This document shows positions 5,807-7,368 of a stretch of DNA of 7,368 bases, one piece after another. Position numbers and translations under genes: made by a program. How positions within the stretch are numbered: position 1 is the stretch's first letter; each line of letters begins with the position of its first letter. The notes below the pieces were generated by a model. The model saw only the letters and a program-made list of their open reading frames with translations. It searched no databases and was not told where the DNA came from. Source of the stretch: Ruminococcaceae bacterium UBA4306 (GTDB lineage Bacteria; Bacillota; Clostridia; Oscillospirales; Acutalibacteraceae); assembly GCA_002394725.1 (NCBI GenBank), contig DGUQ01000183.1:1-7368 (forward strand), written 5' to 3'.

Positions 5807-7368
5807 ATGCTGACTAACCTTTATATCGAGAATATAGCGGTTATTGAAAAAAGTAATATTGATTTTACAGACGGTCTGAATGTGCTCACAGGTGAGACCG
5901 GCGCCGGTAAAAGCATTGTGATCGACGCGATCAACGCCGTACTCGGTAAGCGTTCCTCACGCGGCATGATCCGCACGGGAGCCGACGCCGCCTATGTCAG
6001 CGCGACCTTTGAGGAATTGTCCGAGCTCGTACATAAAAAGCTCGCCGCAATGGGCTATTCCGCCGAGGACGGCTCGCTGATCCTCTCGCGTGAGCTGTCG
6101 GCGTCGGGCAAGAACACCTGCCGCATCAACTCCCGGCCGGCGACGGTCGCCGCGCTGAAGGAGCTGGGCGAGTATCTGATCAACATCCACGGTCAGAACG
6201 ACAACCTCGAATTGATGAATCCTGCTTTGCACATCGTCTACATCGACGCGCTCGCGGATATCGGCACGAAGCTGTCCGAATACCGAAGGCTCTACCGTGA
6301 GCTCAAGTCCGTGGAGGAGGAGCTCAGCTCCGCCGACACCGACGAGAGCGAGCGCCTCAGACGTATGGACTTGCTGTCGTTCCAGATCACGGAGCTCGAG
6401 GACGCGGATATCACCGTCGGCGAGTATGACGCGCTCAGTGAGGAGCGCAATGCCCTGCAAAATCGCGAGAAGATCGCGAAGGAGCTCATGCGCGCGCGTA
6501 TCGCGCTGGACGGCGACGACGAGGTGGACGGCGTGCTCCGTATGACGGATGACGCCGCGACAAGCGTGATGAACGCGTCACGGTATATGAGCAACTTAGA
6601 GGGCGCTGCCGATCGGCTGTCCTCCGCGCTGTACGAGCTGCAGGAGATTTCCCGTGAGCTGGAGGGCGCGATGGATGATATCGACGCAGATCCGCACCGT
6701 CTGGAGGAGATCGAGGAACGGCTCGATCTTTTATACCGCCTGCGCCACAAATACGGTGACAGTGAAGAGGAGCTGCTCGCTTATCTCGATCATGCTAAAA
6801 AAGAATTAAATGCCCTGAGCGATTACGCGTTCAATCGTGAACAGCTCGAAAAGCGCAGGGATGAACTATATAACAACGCATATAATTCCGCAAAAGAATT
6901 ATCCGATATCCGTAAAAAGGTCTGCGAGACCTTCCGTGAGAGCGTGGAGCGCGAGATGGCGTTCCTGCTGATGCCCGACGTTCGTCTGGAGATCCAACAC
7001 GAAGAGGTCGAGATGAATTCACGCGGCATCGACAAGATCGAATTTTTGATCTCCGTCAACCCCGGCGAGGAGCCCAAGCCCGTCAGCAAGATTGCTTCGG
7101 GCGGTGAGCTGTCGCGCATGATGCTCGCGATCAAGACCGTGCTCTCACGCGCTGACTTTGTGCAGACCTTGATCTTTGACGAGATCGACACCGGTATCTC
7201 CGGTTCTGCCGCCGATCGTGTCGGCAAAAAGCTCCATCAGCTCTCCGCCGACAGTCAGGTGCTGTGCGTGACGCACCAGGCGCAGATCGCCGCCTTTGCC
7301 GATAATCACCTGTTTATCAGCAAGAGCGTGCATGACGAGCGCACCTTTACACAGGTCGATTCTCTGGA
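5807..7368 (+). CDS. recN: DNA repair protein RecN (partial, 3' end beyond window)
   Basis: RecN is an SMC-like ATPase that acts early in double-strand break repair, gathering DNA ends on the nucleoid before RecA-dependent recombination. About 520 codons are read without a stop or frameshift up to the window end; family members are usually about 550-570 residues, so only the C-terminal tip is missing. Motifs: Walker A GETGAGKS (29-36), Q-loop IHGQND (127-132), a long charged coiled-coil-like central region from about 145 to 390, ABC signature SGGELSR (431-437), Walker B LIFDEID (455-461) with D-loop TGISG (462-466), and the switch histidine in VTHQAQIAAFAD (His490). AAAGGAA (5794-5800) lies 6 nt before the ATG, and MLTNLYIENIAVIE is the usual RecN N-terminus. 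It follows argR as in many Firmicutes. In Bacillus recN belongs to the SOS regulon, but no SOS box is seen here. Confidence 0.97.
   Translation, partial: MLTNLYIENIAVIEKSNIDFTDGLNVLTGETGAGKSIVIDAINAVLGKRSSRGMIRTGADAAYVSATFEELSELVHKKLAAMGYSAEDGSLILSRELSASGKNTCRINSRPATVAALKELGEYLINIHGQNDNLELMNPALHIVYIDALADIGTKLSEYRRLYRELKSVEEELSSADTDESERLRRMDLLSFQITELEDADITVGEYDALSEERNALQNREKIAKELMRARIALDGDDEVDGVLRMTDDAATSVMNASRYMSNLEGAADRLSSALYELQEISRELEGAMDDIDADPHRLEEIEERLDLLYRLRHKYGDSEEELLAYLDHAKKELNALSDYAFNREQLEKRRDELYNNAYNSAKELSDIRKKVCETFRESVEREMAFLLMPDVRLEIQHEEVEMNSRGIDKIEFLISVNPGEEPKPVSKIASGGELSRMMLAIKTVLSRADFVQTLIFDEIDTGISGSAADRVGKKLHQLSADSQVLCVTHQAQIAAFADNHLFISKSVHDERTFTQVDSL

Overview
The window is a housekeeping gene cluster from a low-G+C Gram-positive lineage, most likely a Clostridia member of the Oscillospiraceae/Ruminococcaceae type with moderately GC-rich codon use. 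All seven genes lie on the + strand in the order xseB - ispA - dxs - tlyA - nadK - argR - recN. This order is a familiar conserved block in Firmicutes, where xseA usually precedes it and spoIVB/spo0A often follow. The assignment to a lineage is inferred from gene order, protein motifs and the style of intergenic repeats; no rRNA or other direct taxonomic marker is present.

Layout: 1-231 is non-coding and holds a long imperfect inverted repeat (1-150) followed by two tandem hairpins (165-204). xseB (232-477) and ispA (474-1346) overlap by 4 nt. A 198-nt gap carries a 143-bp element with 25-bp inverted ends (1364-1506). dxs (1545-3413) and tlyA (3410-4213) overlap by 4 nt. A 76-nt gap carries a long imperfect palindrome (4219-4271). 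nadK (4290-5129) and argR (5129-5584) share one base. A 222-nt gap holds what looks like a split copy of the ispA-dxs repeat arm plus three small hairpins (5591-5786). recN starts at 5807 and runs off the window end, with about 520 codons present.

Functionally the genes are only loosely related. They are the exonuclease VII small subunit, two isoprenoid enzymes (DXP synthase at the head of the MEP pathway and a prenyl diphosphate synthase), a TlyA-type rRNA methyltransferase, NAD kinase (which supplies NADP for, among others, the MEP pathway), the arginine repressor, and the RecN SMC-like repair ATPase. All proteins look intact, with the expected catalytic motifs.

The genes themselves are ordinary. 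The part worth a second look is the intergenic DNA. Every junction that is not a coding overlap is filled with palindromic repeat modules, several of which share exact words with one another. They divide the cluster into the translationally coupled pairs xseB-ispA, dxs-tlyA and nadK-argR, followed by recN. I see no CRISPR array, tRNA, rRNA, transposase gene, phage gene or defence system, and no convincing new enzymatic system.
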